DNA from: Acidobacteriota bacterium
Lineage (GTDB): Bacteria; Acidobacteriota; Terriglobia; Bryobacterales; Bryobacteraceae
Assembly: GCA_017307505.1 (NCBI GenBank)
Contig: JAFKEE010000057.1
Span: 20,003-84,002 of the forward strand
DNA length: 64,000 bases
Reading direction: 5' to 3'
This document shows, piece after piece, positions 9,025 through 17,343 of the stretch. A program made the translations under genes and the position numbers. The number at the start of each line of letters is the position of its first letter. Position 1 is the first letter of the stretch. The notes beneath the pieces were generated by a model, which was not told the origin of the DNA, made no database searches, and saw nothing but the letters and a program-made list of their open reading frames with translations.

Positions 9025-9458
9025 TTCTTCTCCGGCATCTTTCCGGAACCCATCGGCGGGTGGTTGGGCGGCATCTCGCCCATGGCCGGCGGGGTGGTGG
9101 CGCCGTGCGGTGAGGCCGGCATAGCGCCGGGGTTCATCCCAGGCATGGCCGCGCCGTGGCCGCTGTCGGCCTTCTTCTTCACAACCCACTCGGAGCCCTG
9201 GCGTTCCAGGGAGTAGCGCATCTGCATGCCGGTGGACGGGTCGGCGCCCTTGGGCTTGAAGGAGACTGACGCTTCGGCTGTGTTGTCTTTGAACGTCACG
9301 CCGCTGACCGTGATGTCCATGCTGGCCAACTGGAGGCCGCTGTTCTGGCTCAAGTGCTTGATGATGCCCTGCTTGACAGCTTCATCCGTCTGAATGTTCT
9401 TGGAACAGGCAGACAGCAGGAGCGCGGCCAGGGGGACGATCAGTTTCAGGTGTTTCAC
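9021..9458 (-). CDS. Small lipoprotein, unknown function
   Basis: 145 residues. The start KHLKLIVPLAALLLSAC contains a lipobox (LLSAC), so the mature protein should be lipid-anchored. The middle has a short alpha/beta domain (residues 25-95), followed by a low-complexity tail rich in Met, Pro and Gly (repeated PxMG or PGM units) ending PEKK. GTG 9458 is used as start because it directly begins the lipoprotein signal. A perfect TATAAT ends 6 nt upstream of it, which would make the message leaderless. It overlaps the flavoprotein gene by GTGA. Confidence 0.72.
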   Translation of the reverse strand: MKHLKLIVPLAALLLSACSKNIQTDEAVKQGIIKHLSQNSGLQLASMDITVSGVTFKDNTAEASVSFKPKGADPSTGMQMRYSLERQGSEWVVKKKADSGHGAAMPGMNPGAMPASPHGATTPPAMGEMPPNHPPMGSGKMPEKK

Positions 9459-9464
9459 CCTTTG

Positions 9465-9470
9465 ATTATA
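9465..9470 (-). promoter_or_regulatory. Perfect -10 box for the lipoprotein-GGR-hemL operon
   Basis: TATAAT on the minus strand lies 6 nt upstream of GTG 9458, placing transcription initiation at or next to the start codon. A GGGAGG just upstream would then be outside the transcript. No clear -35 hexamer is visible. Confidence 0.5.
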
Positions 9471-9479
9471 TATTCCTCC

Positions 9480-9521
9480 CCTCGCGGGGCCAGGACTGAA
9501 TTGAGGTCGAGGCCCGCGAGG
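9480..9521 (-). terminator. GC-rich inverted repeat after the propeller gene
   Basis: CCTCGCGGG at 9480-9488 pairs with CCCGCGAGG at 9513-9521 across a 24-nt loop, just downstream of the stop of the 1165-residue protein. No U-tract follows, so a factor-dependent end or a simple hairpin is equally possible. Confidence 0.4.
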
Positions 9522-9531
9522 AGGGAGTACA

Positions 9532-12500
9532 TTAACGAACTGCAATCGTAACGGTTTGCGTGCTGTCCTTGCCGCCGATGCGGAGGACGACGGGGACGGC
9601 GGGGCCGGGCGTGACTTCATCCGGAACCTTGAGGTTCAAGTAGAGATAGCCGGCGAAGCGGCCGGGCGCGGCGCCCGCGTAGTAGACGTCGCAGGGCAGG
9701 CCGCCGATGAGGACCTCGACTTTGGCATCGGGGTGATGATCGGCGTCGTTGATCAACTGGCCATCGGCGGCGGCGGGCGTCAGGATGCCGGCTCCGGCGG
9801 CGTGGAGGATGATGGGGCGGCCATGGACCGCCGGATTGTCGGTGGTGTTGGTGGCGCCGTCTTCGTTCTCCGCCAGGGCCTGGCCCTGACCTGATCCGTC
9901 GGCGGTGTAGAGACCGGGGGCGGTGGGTGTGAGGGCGACGTCGATGGGTGCGCTGGCCAGGCCGTCCCGGGTGACGACGATGGTGGCGCGGTCGCCGGTG
10001 AGTCCGAAGGGGGCGATTGCGGCGATGGAGGTGCTGTCCACCGACTCGAGCGGGGCGGGTGTGCCGTTGATGGTGACGGAGATGCGGCCCAGGGTGGTGG
10101 GCAGCGCTTCGGCCGCGGGGTCGGGCGTCAACTTGTCGCCGCTAAAGAGGAAGCCCTCACCCTGTAGCAGGATGGGCAGTCCGGGCGCGATCGCCTGGGC
10201 CGTGCGTTCCGCCTGATGCAGGACGGTGGTGATGACGGGCGGCGTGGAGTTCTTCACCCGCAGAGTGACCGCTACGGGCATGGCCCCAACGCCGGCCAGC
10301 GGGGAGGAGACCTCGATGCTGGATTTGTATTCCCCAGCTGTGAGGCCCGTGGCGTCCACCTGGACCAGCAGTTCCCCGGCTTTCTGAGGATTCGGAACGG
10401 CCTTCAGCCAGGTGGCGTCGGTGGGGACCTTGCCCACCAGGGGCAGCGCGCCGGCCGGGCTGGAGACGGCGATGGTCTTCTCCTGCGTGAGGGGGCCCCC
10501 GTCGAGGAGGATGTCGAAGGTGAGGCTTTCCTGCTGCGTCGACGCCTGGGTGGCCATGCCGGAGACGCGGACCAGGAGTCCGTCGGAGGTGCCTCCGAGG
10601 TAGGCGGCGCCGGCGCCGGCGAGCGTGCCGGTAAGGTCCCGCGATGTCGTGAAGCCGCCGACCCAGGTGCCGCTGTCGGTGGCCAGGACGGAGGTGGCGG
10701 AATCCAGGCCGCCGCCGCCCAGCAGGGTGGTGAGGGCGAAGCCCGGGGCGGTTGGGCCCACGCGGGCCAGGAAGATGTCGGTGGAGCCGCCCAACGGTTC
10801 ATCCCCAAGTCCGCCTGTCGCCGGGAACTGCAGGGAATTGGTCCAGCCGGCGGCGGCCAGCAGACCACCGGGCTCAATTGCCAGCGACATGGAAATATCT
10901 ATCCCGTCGCCGCCGAGCAGGGTAGAGAAGGGCAGGGTGCTGAGGGTTTTGTCGAACGTCGAAACGAAGGCGTCGATGGCGCCTTCGATCACCGCCTGCG
11001 GCGCGCCGGGCGTGGTGGGGAAGTCGGGCGACTCGCTGCCGCCCGTCACGTGAACCGAGCCGTCGGCGCCGATGGCCATGGCGAAGATCTCGTCGTCGCC
11101 GTCGCCACCCAGGTAAGTGGACTGCAGAATAGCCTGGCCATCCTTATCCAGGTGCATGACGAAGCCATCCGGAGCGATCTGCCCGCAGGAATAGAGGACA
11201 TTCTTGTCCAGAGGGTTCAACGCCAGGCTGACGATGATGTGATTCGAGAGGTCCGCGGAGGGTTGGCTCCAGGTTTGGCCGTAGTTGAGAGACCTGTAGA
11301 TGCCGGTGCCGGTCGCGGCGTAGACGACGCCAGGCGCGGCGGTGCTGCTGCGGAACTCATAGGCCCTCGTATAGGGCGAGAGCCCGCCCCGCATGGGCTG
11401 CCACGAGGCGCCGCCGTCGGTGCTGCGGTAGGAACCGCTGAAGACTGACGAGGCGTAGATGATGCTGGGATTGTTCTCGTCAACGTGGATGGAGTTGTAG
11501 ATCTCATCGAAGGGGCCCGCATTCAGCGGTGTCCACGTCAAACCGGAGTCGCGGCTGCGATAGACATACAGGTATCCGGCGGCATAGAGGGTCGAGGGCG
11601 TCTGTGGATCGACCGCAATCTGGATGACATACGGATAGTAGTCGTCGATCCCGGCATTGGCGGTATTCCAGGTGTCGCCGCCGTCGGTGCTCTTCATGAT
11701 GCCGCTCGAATTGGTGGTCGCGTAGATCGTTTTGGGGTTCTGAGGGTCGATGGCGAGATGCCAGACGCTTTTCGCCAGCCCAGAATTGGCGGCGGACCAA
11801 CTGGCGCCGCCATTGGTCGTTTTGAAAACGCCAACCGTGGATGTGGCGACATAGACATTGGTGGGCGTTTTCGGATCGATGGCCAGATACTGGGTGGCCG
11901 CCGAGGTGAGGCCCGAGTTGGAGGGCGTCCAGGTGAAGCCGCCGTCGGAGGACTTGAAGACCCCGCGCGACGTGGCGACGTAGAGGATCTGGGGGTTCGA
12001 GGGGTCGAGAACCATCGACACGCCCTGGATGCCGCGCATCCCATCGGCGCCGGGGATCCAGGTGCGCCCGGAGTTGCCGGAGTGCCAGACGCCCGCGCTC
12101 TGGTGGGTCTTCTGGAATGCCTTGATCATGGGCAGGTCGCTGGCTGTGGTGGCCCCGGCGACCTGGAACGTGCCGTCCGGAAGGCTGGCGATGGCGAAGC
12201 CCTCCACCCATCCGTTGCCGGTGAGGACCGTGCTGGAGACCAGCGCGGAGCCGGCGGCATTGAGGTGCACAATGATTGCGCCCGGTCCGGAGGAGAAAGC
12301 TCCGCGTGAACCTGCCGACTGGGTGGGAAAGTCCGTCGAATCGGTGTGGCCGGTGATGGCCACGGCACCTGCTGTATCGACACTGATGGCGTCGGGGAAA
12401 TCGTCTTTCGTGCCGCCGAGCAGGGTGCAATAAACCAGGCTGCCGTCCTTGCCCAGCAATTTAGCGACAAAGGCATCGTCGCCGCCCTGGCCAAATCGCT

Positions 12501-13029
12501 GAAACGCGGTGGCGGAAGTGGGGAAATCGGACGAAGCGGTCCAGCCGGTGACATAAACGTCGCCTTTGGCGTCCACGGCGACCGCGGTCGCGCTTTCGGC
12601 TTGCGTGCCGCCCAGGCGGGCGGTCCAGATAACCGCCGAACCGTCGGCTTTGAGTTTCTGGACAAATACGTCGCCGCGTTCATGGGCAACGGCGCCGGTG
12701 GTTGCCTGGAATTCGGTGGAAGTGGAGTCGCCGACGACGATCAGATTGCCCTGGGCGTCTTTCGCCAGGCCGTAGATGTCATCCATGGCTTTGCCTCCCA
12801 GATAGCCGGCAGACAGGGCCACACCCGTGCCGGAAGCCAGAGGTGTACGGGTGCTGCCAGCGGCGGCGCGGTTTTTCAGGCGGCCGCGTTGAGGGGAATC
12901 AGAGGAGCGCAACGCCTGAAGGGTGGCGCGAATATCCGCGGAACGAGCGGATTCCGCGAGACGGGGACGATCAATGGGAGGGCCAGCGAGGAGAAAAGCC
13001 GGCAGGAGAAACGCAAAAATCGTTTTCAT
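9532..13029 (-). CDS. Giant secreted propeller protein: SBBP and BNR/VPS10-like repeats, Solibacter-type C-terminal domain
   Basis: 1165 residues with a Sec signal (KTIFAFLLPAFLLAGPP). Order: SBBP-type beta-propeller repeats (recurrent GDVYVTGWTASSDFP-like units, about residues 70-300); six or more BNR/VPS10-type units of the form SxDGGxTWxxxNxGL (about 320-610); a second SBBP block (about 630-830); a BACON- or Ig-like domain; and a C-terminal domain of about 200 residues resembling the TIGR03437 domain abundant in Solibacter (APGLYT, HAAGAGILTP and YAGAAPGRFAGYLYLNLKVP segments). A surface or secreted adhesive or sensing role is likely but unproven. ATG 13029 is used because it starts the signal peptide; a longer in-frame start at 13047 exists. 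Confidence 0.85.
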   Translation of the reverse strand: MKTIFAFLLPAFLLAGPPIDRPRLAESARSADIRATLQALRSSDSPQRGRLKNRAAAGSTRTPLASGTGVALSAGYLGGKAMDDIYGLAKDAQGNLIVVGDSTSTEFQATTGAVAHERGDVFVQKLKADGSAVIWTARLGGTQAESATAVAVDAKGDVYVTGWTASSDFPTSATAFQRFGQGGDDAFVAKLLGKDGSLVYCTLLGGTKDDFPDAISVDTAGAVAITGHTDSTDFPTQSAGSRGAFSSGPGAIIVHLNAAGSALVSSTVLTGNGWVEGFAIASLPDGTFQVAGATTASDLPMIKAFQKTHQSAGVWHSGNSGRTWIPGADGMRGIQGVSMVLDPSNPQILYVATSRGVFKSSDGGFTWTPSNSGLTSAATQYLAIDPKTPTNVYVATSTVGVFKTTNGGASWSAANSGLAKSVWHLAIDPQNPKTIYATTNSSGIMKSTDGGDTWNTANAGIDDYYPYVIQIAVDPQTPSTLYAAGYLYVYRSRDSGLTWTPLNAGPFDEIYNSIHVDENNPSIIYASSVFSGSYRSTDGGASWQPMRGGLSPYTRAYEFRSSTAAPGVVYAATGTGIYRSLNYGQTWSQPSADLSNHIIVSLALNPLDKNVLYSCGQIAPDGFVMHLDKDGQAILQSTYLGGDGDDEIFAMAIGADGSVHVTGGSESPDFPTTPGAPQAVIEGAIDAFVSTFDKTLSTLPFSTLLGGDGIDISMSLAIEPGGLLAAAGWTNSLQFPATGGLGDEPLGGSTDIFLARVGPTAPGFALTTLLGGGGLDSATSVLATDSGTWVGGFTTSRDLTGTLAGAGAAYLGGTSDGLLVRVSGMATQASTQQESLTFDILLDGGPLTQEKTIAVSSPAGALPLVGKVPTDATWLKAVPNPQKAGELLVQVDATGLTAGEYKSSIEVSSPLAGVGAMPVAVTLRVKNSTPPVITTVLHQAERTAQAIAPGLPILLQGEGFLFSGDKLTPDPAAEALPTTLGRISVTINGTPAPLESVDSTSIAAIAPFGLTGDRATIVVTRDGLASAPIDVALTPTAPGLYTADGSGQGQALAENEDGATNTTDNPAVHGRPIILHAAGAGILTPAAADGQLINDADHHPDAKVEVLIGGLPCDVYYAGAAPGRFAGYLYLNLKVPDEVTPGPAVPVVLRIGGKDSTQTVTIAVR

Positions 13030-13066
13030 TGGAGCTGCGAGGCACACAAAGACCGTAAGCAGATCT

Positions 13067-13096
13067 ATTATGCTGCATCGTCAGCCAAATTTGTAA
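13067..13096 (-). promoter_or_regulatory. Candidate sigma-70 promoter of the propeller gene
   Basis: On the minus strand TTACAA (13091-13096) and CATAAT (13067-13072) are 18 bp apart and 38 bp upstream of ATG 13029. The -10 matches 5/6 and the -35 4/6. Confidence 0.4.
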
Positions 13097-13118
13097 CGAA
13101 GAGTTAAAAAAATGCGAT

Positions 13119-13937
13119 TTACGGGATGCGGGCCGCTAATTGTCCTGCCCGTTGTGCCGCGTCGCCCGAGGCGGCGTTGGTATAGCCGGCCACGCGCATT
13201 CCTTTCCGGAATAGGCACATTTTGCCGAGATAGCGGTCTTCGGTGACGTAGCCTTCGTCGCCCACCTGCGCCGCGGTTCCGCCAGGAAAGCGTTCTTTCA
13301 ATTTCGAGAAGAGCGCGGTGGCGGCGGCGGGTGATTCCTCTGTGACGACAAATGACTTGCCTTCCTCATACTGGGCGAGGTAGCCCCGTTTGAGAATGCG
13401 TAGGCCTAGTACGCTCTGTGGTACCAGGCGGGGCGAGCCGGCCTGCAGCCGCTCTTTGGGGAACCATCCCAACTCGACGGGGATTTCGGTCGTCCCGGTG
13501 ATCTTCTTTTCCAGTTCCTGCGCCGCGGCGCGCAACAGGGCGGTATATTCCGCTTCGGGTTCGGCTGCGATCTCACCCAAATACTGCCCTTTCACGAACA
13601 GGACTTTGCGGCCCGTCACCTGTCCGCCGGCGCCGATCTTCTCCGTGGGCAGCCGGGGGTCGAGATTCCCTGTGAACATTCCGTACGCCAATTCGGGTGA
13701 AGGAAATGTACTGATATCCACAATCAGGGTGACGCCGCCTTTCTTGCAGGTGACGCCCGTCATGCTTTTGAAACCGTACAGGAAATACCCTTCCGAATTC
13801 CCATTCATGTATTCGTACAGGGTCTCGGTGTCAAATTGACGCACCTTTCCGTCCTGGACGAAACCCGGCGCGATGGAGCAGTCCGGAGACTGCCCCATTG
13901 CCGCCAATCCGATCAGAGACAGCAGTAAAACCCTCAC
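13119..13937 (-). CDS. Exported DUF6599-like protein
   Basis: 272 residues after GTG 13937, beginning with a Sec signal (VLLLSLIGLAAMGQ). The segment TLYEYMNGNSEGYFLYGFK resembles a family of uncharacterised exported acidobacterial proteins (DUF6599); that assignment is from memory and moderate. No catalytic motif is recognised. The start codon overlaps the upstream aldo/keto reductase stop as GTGA, so the pair is co-translated and possibly works together in the same periplasmic process. Confidence 0.7.
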   Translation of the reverse strand: MRVLLLSLIGLAAMGQSPDCSIAPGFVQDGKVRQFDTETLYEYMNGNSEGYFLYGFKSMTGVTCKKGGVTLIVDISTFPSPELAYGMFTGNLDPRLPTEKIGAGGQVTGRKVLFVKGQYLGEIAAEPEAEYTALLRAAAQELEKKITGTTEIPVELGWFPKERLQAGSPRLVPQSVLGLRILKRGYLAQYEEGKSFVVTEESPAAATALFSKLKERFPGGTAAQVGDEGYVTEDRYLGKMCLFRKGMRVAGYTNAASGDAAQRAGQLAARIP

Positions 13938-15058
13938 GCAAACATCTCCTGCGCGCGGGCTACCCGTTCCGCCACCCGGACGCCGTTCGGGCAACTGATG
14001 CTGCAGTTCGTGCAATCGCCACACTTCACCTGCTGCAGGTTCTCGGGCAGGGTCTGGTAGTTTTCCCGTCCGAGCGCGAATTCCCCATAGCCTTCGGCGT
14101 AGCTGACATAGCGAATGATGTCGCTGACCGGCAGGCCCTGGGCGCACTTGCCCGAGCACGATCCGCAGAAGCGGCAGTACAGGGGGCTGATGAACTTCAA
14201 TTGGGCGGCCAGCAGCTTGTCGTCGACTTCCTTCTTATACCCGGCGGCGACGGCCTTGAAGTTTTCATCCAGCTGATCGGCATCCATGATGCCCGGGATG
14301 GAGGTATGGATCGCGGGCCGGCGCACGGCCCACTTCAAGGCGGCGGCCATGGTGCCGGTCTTCGACAGTTTTTCGAACATCGGCGAACCCTGTTTGTTCT
14401 GGCGGAAACCGCCGGCCATCACCTTCATGGCCACGATGCCCAGGCCGGCCGCGTTGGCTTTGTCGATGAGGGTGTCGAGCTCGGGATCCATCGTGAAGTT
14501 GTAGCTCATGAGAAGGACGTCGGTGCGCTTCTTCTCGATGAGGAACGGGATCATCTCTTTGTGGCCGCTGTGGAAGCTGACGCCCTTGAAGCGGACTTTG
14601 CCGGCCTTGACCGCTTCGTCCTGCGCGTCGAAGAGCTCGTCGGGTGTGGCCGAGGGCGTGGAGCGAGAGTGCAGGTACCACACGTCGATGTGATCGGTCT
14701 GCAACTCCTTGAGGGTGGTATCCAGATTCGCCAGCACCTCGGCTTTGGTCTTGCCGGGCGTCTTGCTGGTGATGTGGAGTTTGTCGCGGCGGCTCTTCAG
14801 GGCCGCACCGACCATTCTCTCGTTGTTTCCGTTCTGGTAGCCGCGGGCCGTGTCGAACCAGTTGATGCCGGCGTCGGCAGCCTGTTCGATGACGGTCGGG
14901 TCGGAGGTGGTCATGCAGCCGAAGCCGAGCACGGTCACCTTAATGCCGGTCTTGCCCAGGGTTCTCTTGGGCATCTCGAGGGCGGAAGGCGCCGCCTCCA
15001 GGCCTACTGTTCCAGCCAGGCCGATGCCGGCCAGGAATCCGCGTCGGGTCGCGCTCAT
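13934..15058 (-). CDS. Tat-exported aldo/keto reductase with C-terminal ferredoxin-like domain (copy A)
   Basis: 374 residues. The N-terminus SATRRGFLAGIGLAGTVG is a twin-arginine signal. The AKR barrel shows the catalytic set in INWFDTARGYQNGN (Asp, Tyr), HITSKT (Lys) and DVWYLHS (His). The tail carries two cysteine clusters, YCRFCGSCSGKCAQG and CGDCTNCSISCPNGV, typical of a 2[4Fe-4S] ferredoxin domain. Electrons could pass between the clusters and the barrel in the periplasm; the substrate is unknown. AAAGGAGG precedes ATG 15058. It is a close paralogue of the gene at 16201-17331. Confidence 0.88.
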   Translation of the reverse strand: MSATRRGFLAGIGLAGTVGLEAAPSALEMPKRTLGKTGIKVTVLGFGCMTTSDPTVIEQAADAGINWFDTARGYQNGNNERMVGAALKSRRDKLHITSKTPGKTKAEVLANLDTTLKELQTDHIDVWYLHSRSTPSATPDELFDAQDEAVKAGKVRFKGVSFHSGHKEMIPFLIEKKRTDVLLMSYNFTMDPELDTLIDKANAAGLGIVAMKVMAGGFRQNKQGSPMFEKLSKTGTMAAALKWAVRRPAIHTSIPGIMDADQLDENFKAVAAGYKKEVDDKLLAAQLKFISPLYCRFCGSCSGKCAQGLPVSDIIRYVSYAEGYGEFALGRENYQTLPENLQQVKCGDCTNCSISCPNGVRVAERVARAQEMFA

Positions 15059-15120
15059 GTCGAAATCCTCCTTTACAGAGTTTCAGCTCTTTACATACTA
15101 TATTGACAGAGGTGTTCGCA

Positions 15121-16155
15121 ATGGCCACTACTCTCACCCGCCGGGGTTTGTTTGGCGCATCCGCCGGACTGCTGCTTGCTTCCCGTACCGCGCGTGCGGC
15201 CACACAGGTCCCCGCCGGCCTCTTCAAAGGCGAGGATCGCCGCAAGAATGTGACGGCTGCCATGCGCCTGATCGACAAGGAGATCACGGCCAAATTGCGC
15301 GGGCGCAAGTCCGTCGTGATCAAGCCGAATATGGTCTCGACGGAGCGCCAGCTGGCGGCCACGCACGCCGACGCGCTGAACGGCATCCTCGATTACCTGG
15401 CCGACCGCTACAAGGGGCCCGTCTTCATCGCCGAATCCTCTGCCGGCTTCACGACCGCCGGGTTTGACAACTTCAAGTACCAGGCAGCCATTGATGATCA
15501 CAAGAAGATGAACATCAAGCTGGTGGACCTGAATGAGGAAGCCGAGTACGAGACGCTGCAGATTCTCGACGGCAATCTCCAGATCCAGCCGGTGCGACTG
15601 GCCAAGCGGTTGCTCGACCCGGACGCCTTTGTGATCTCCGCCGGATTGTTGAAGACCCACAACGTCGTCATTGCCACACTGAACATCAAGAACATGGCGC
15701 TGGGCGCTCCGCTGCACTATAAACGCGGCGAGGCAAAGCGCTGGAACGACAAGCGGGTCTATCACGGCGGCGTTCGGCAGACCCACTACGACATTATGCG
15801 GACGGCTGAACGGCTGAAGCCCAACTGGGGCGTGGCCGTTATCGACGGCTTTGAGGGGATGGAAGGCAACGGTCCCGGTTCCGGCACACCGGTTGCGTCG
15901 CGCGTCGCCATCGCGTCCACCGATTTCGTGGCCGCCGACCGGATCGGCGTCGAGTGCATGGGTGTGAACCCGGAGTGGATGGGGTATCTGCAGTATTGCG
16001 AGAAGGTGGGCATCGGCACGTTTGACCGGGCCGGCATTGAATTGCGCGGCGAGAAGACGGAAGCCGTGCAGAAGAAGTACCGCCTGCACACCGATATCGA
16101 CCGCATGATGCAGTGGATGGGCCCGCTTACCGAGTTGCCGCCCAAGTTGGGCTGA
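15121..16155 (+). CDS. Tat-exported DUF362-family protein
   Basis: 344 residues. A twin-arginine signal (TTLTRRGLFGASAGLLLAS) is followed by the DUF362 core, whose hallmark is SVVIKPNMVS and an ensuing THADAL. DUF362 proteins often occur with iron-sulfur proteins and their biochemical role is not settled. There are no ferredoxin cysteines here. ATG 15121 is selected because it begins the Tat signal and has AGAGG 8 nt upstream; an in-frame codon 18 nt earlier is less likely. It diverges from AKR copy A across 62 bp and is followed 45 bp later by AKR copy B. Confidence 0.82.
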   Translation: MATTLTRRGLFGASAGLLLASRTARAATQVPAGLFKGEDRRKNVTAAMRLIDKEITAKLRGRKSVVIKPNMVSTERQLAATHADALNGILDYLADRYKGPVFIAESSAGFTTAGFDNFKYQAAIDDHKKMNIKLVDLNEEAEYETLQILDGNLQIQPVRLAKRLLDPDAFVISAGLLKTHNVVIATLNIKNMALGAPLHYKRGEAKRWNDKRVYHGGVRQTHYDIMRTAERLKPNWGVAVIDGFEGMEGNGPGSGTPVASRVAIASTDFVAADRIGVECMGVNPEWMGYLQYCEKVGIGTFDRAGIELRGEKTEAVQKKYRLHTDIDRMMQWMGPLTELPPKLG

Positions 16156-16200
16156 TCGCCGTGCCGGTTGCTGAAGGTCAAATTCCGGAGGTAGTATCCC

Positions 16201-17331
16201 GTGAGTTCGAATTTCTCCCGCCGCGGCTTCCTGGCTGCCGGCGCTATTTCACCTGCGTTGCTGGCCGCGCCTGGCGCTGCTGCGCCCGCCGCCGTCAGAA
16301 CCCTGGGCAAGACAGGACTGAAGGTCACCAGTGTCGGCTTTGGCTGCATGGTGACGTCCGATCCCACCGTGATCGAGCGGGCTGTTGACCTGGGGATCAC
16401 CTACTTCGACACGGCTCGTGTCTATTCGGGTGGGAACAACGAGCGCATGGTGGGCGCCGCGGTCAAGGCGAACCGGCAGAAGTTGATTCTGTCTTCGAAG
16501 ACCCAGGCGCGCGACAAGGAAACTGCGCTCCGCGACATTGACACGACGCTGAAGGAACTGGGCACGGACCACATCGATATCTGGTACCTGCACGCGAAGG
16601 ATCGCGCGGACCAGATCACTCCGGAGTTGATCGAGGCGCAGCAGATCGCCAAGAAGCAGGGGAAGATCCGTTTCGCCGGGCTCAGCCTGCACAACGGCCA
16701 CGCCGAAGTGATCCCCGCGGCGATCAAGACCGGCGCCATCGAGGTGATCCTTACCACCTACAACTTCGCGATGGCGGCAACGATGGAGCCGCTGGTGAAG
16801 TCGATCGCCGATGCGGGCATCGGCGTGGTGGCGATGAAGGTGATGGCCGGCAGCATGCGGTTGGACCGCAGCTACGATTTCGACCGGGCCAAGGCCGCCA
16901 TGGCCAAACCGGGTGCCGCGCTCTCTGCTCTCAAGTGGGCCCTGCGGATGCCTTACGTGCATACGGCCATCCCGAGCATCAAGGACAACGAGCAGCTGGA
17001 CGAGAACCTGAAGGCGATGCGTGAGCCCTACCAGCCCACGGACGCCAAGCTGCTGGCCGCGCATCTGGACCGGATCACCCCGCTGTATTGCCGGATGTGC
17101 GGGACCTGCTCCGGCACCTGCCCGCAAGGGCTGCCGGTGAGCGACATGCTGCGGTATCTGACCTACGCCGACGGATACGGCGAGTTTGCCCTGGCTCGGG
17201 ACAACTTCCGGACCATGCCGGCCGAACTGCAGCAGGTCCGGTGTGAGTCCTGTGATCGCTGCACGATCCAGTGCCCGAACGGGGTGCGCGTGCAGGAGCG
17301 GCTCATCCGGACGCAGGAACTGCTCGCGTAG
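16201..17331 (+). CDS. Tat-exported aldo/keto reductase with C-terminal ferredoxin-like domain (copy B)
   Basis: 376 residues from GTG 16201, with GGAGGT 10 nt upstream. Twin-arginine signal (SRRGFLAAGA), AKR barrel with ITYFDTARVYSGGN, LILSSKT and DIWYLHAK, and two cysteine clusters in the tail (YCRMCGTCSGTCPQG and CESCDRCTIQCPNGV). It shares the same architecture and many identical segments with copy A at 13934-15058. The likely setting is a periplasmic redox pathway shared with the DUF362 protein just upstream. Substrate and physiological electron carrier are unknown. Confidence 0.88.
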   Translation: MSSNFSRRGFLAAGAISPALLAAPGAAAPAAVRTLGKTGLKVTSVGFGCMVTSDPTVIERAVDLGITYFDTARVYSGGNNERMVGAAVKANRQKLILSSKTQARDKETALRDIDTTLKELGTDHIDIWYLHAKDRADQITPELIEAQQIAKKQGKIRFAGLSLHNGHAEVIPAAIKTGAIEVILTTYNFAMAATMEPLVKSIADAGIGVVAMKVMAGSMRLDRSYDFDRAKAAMAKPGAALSALKWALRMPYVHTAIPSIKDNEQLDENLKAMREPYQPTDAKLLAAHLDRITPLYCRMCGTCSGTCPQGLPVSDMLRYLTYADGYGEFALARDNFRTMPAELQQVRCESCDRCTIQCPNGVRVQERLIRTQELLA

Positions 17332-17343
17332 CTTGTTGTACCG

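Noticed and set aside
10216..11448. 410-codon plus-strand ORF (and other long plus-strand ORFs to 13107)
   Set aside because: Antisense shadows of the propeller gene; composition only, no domain.
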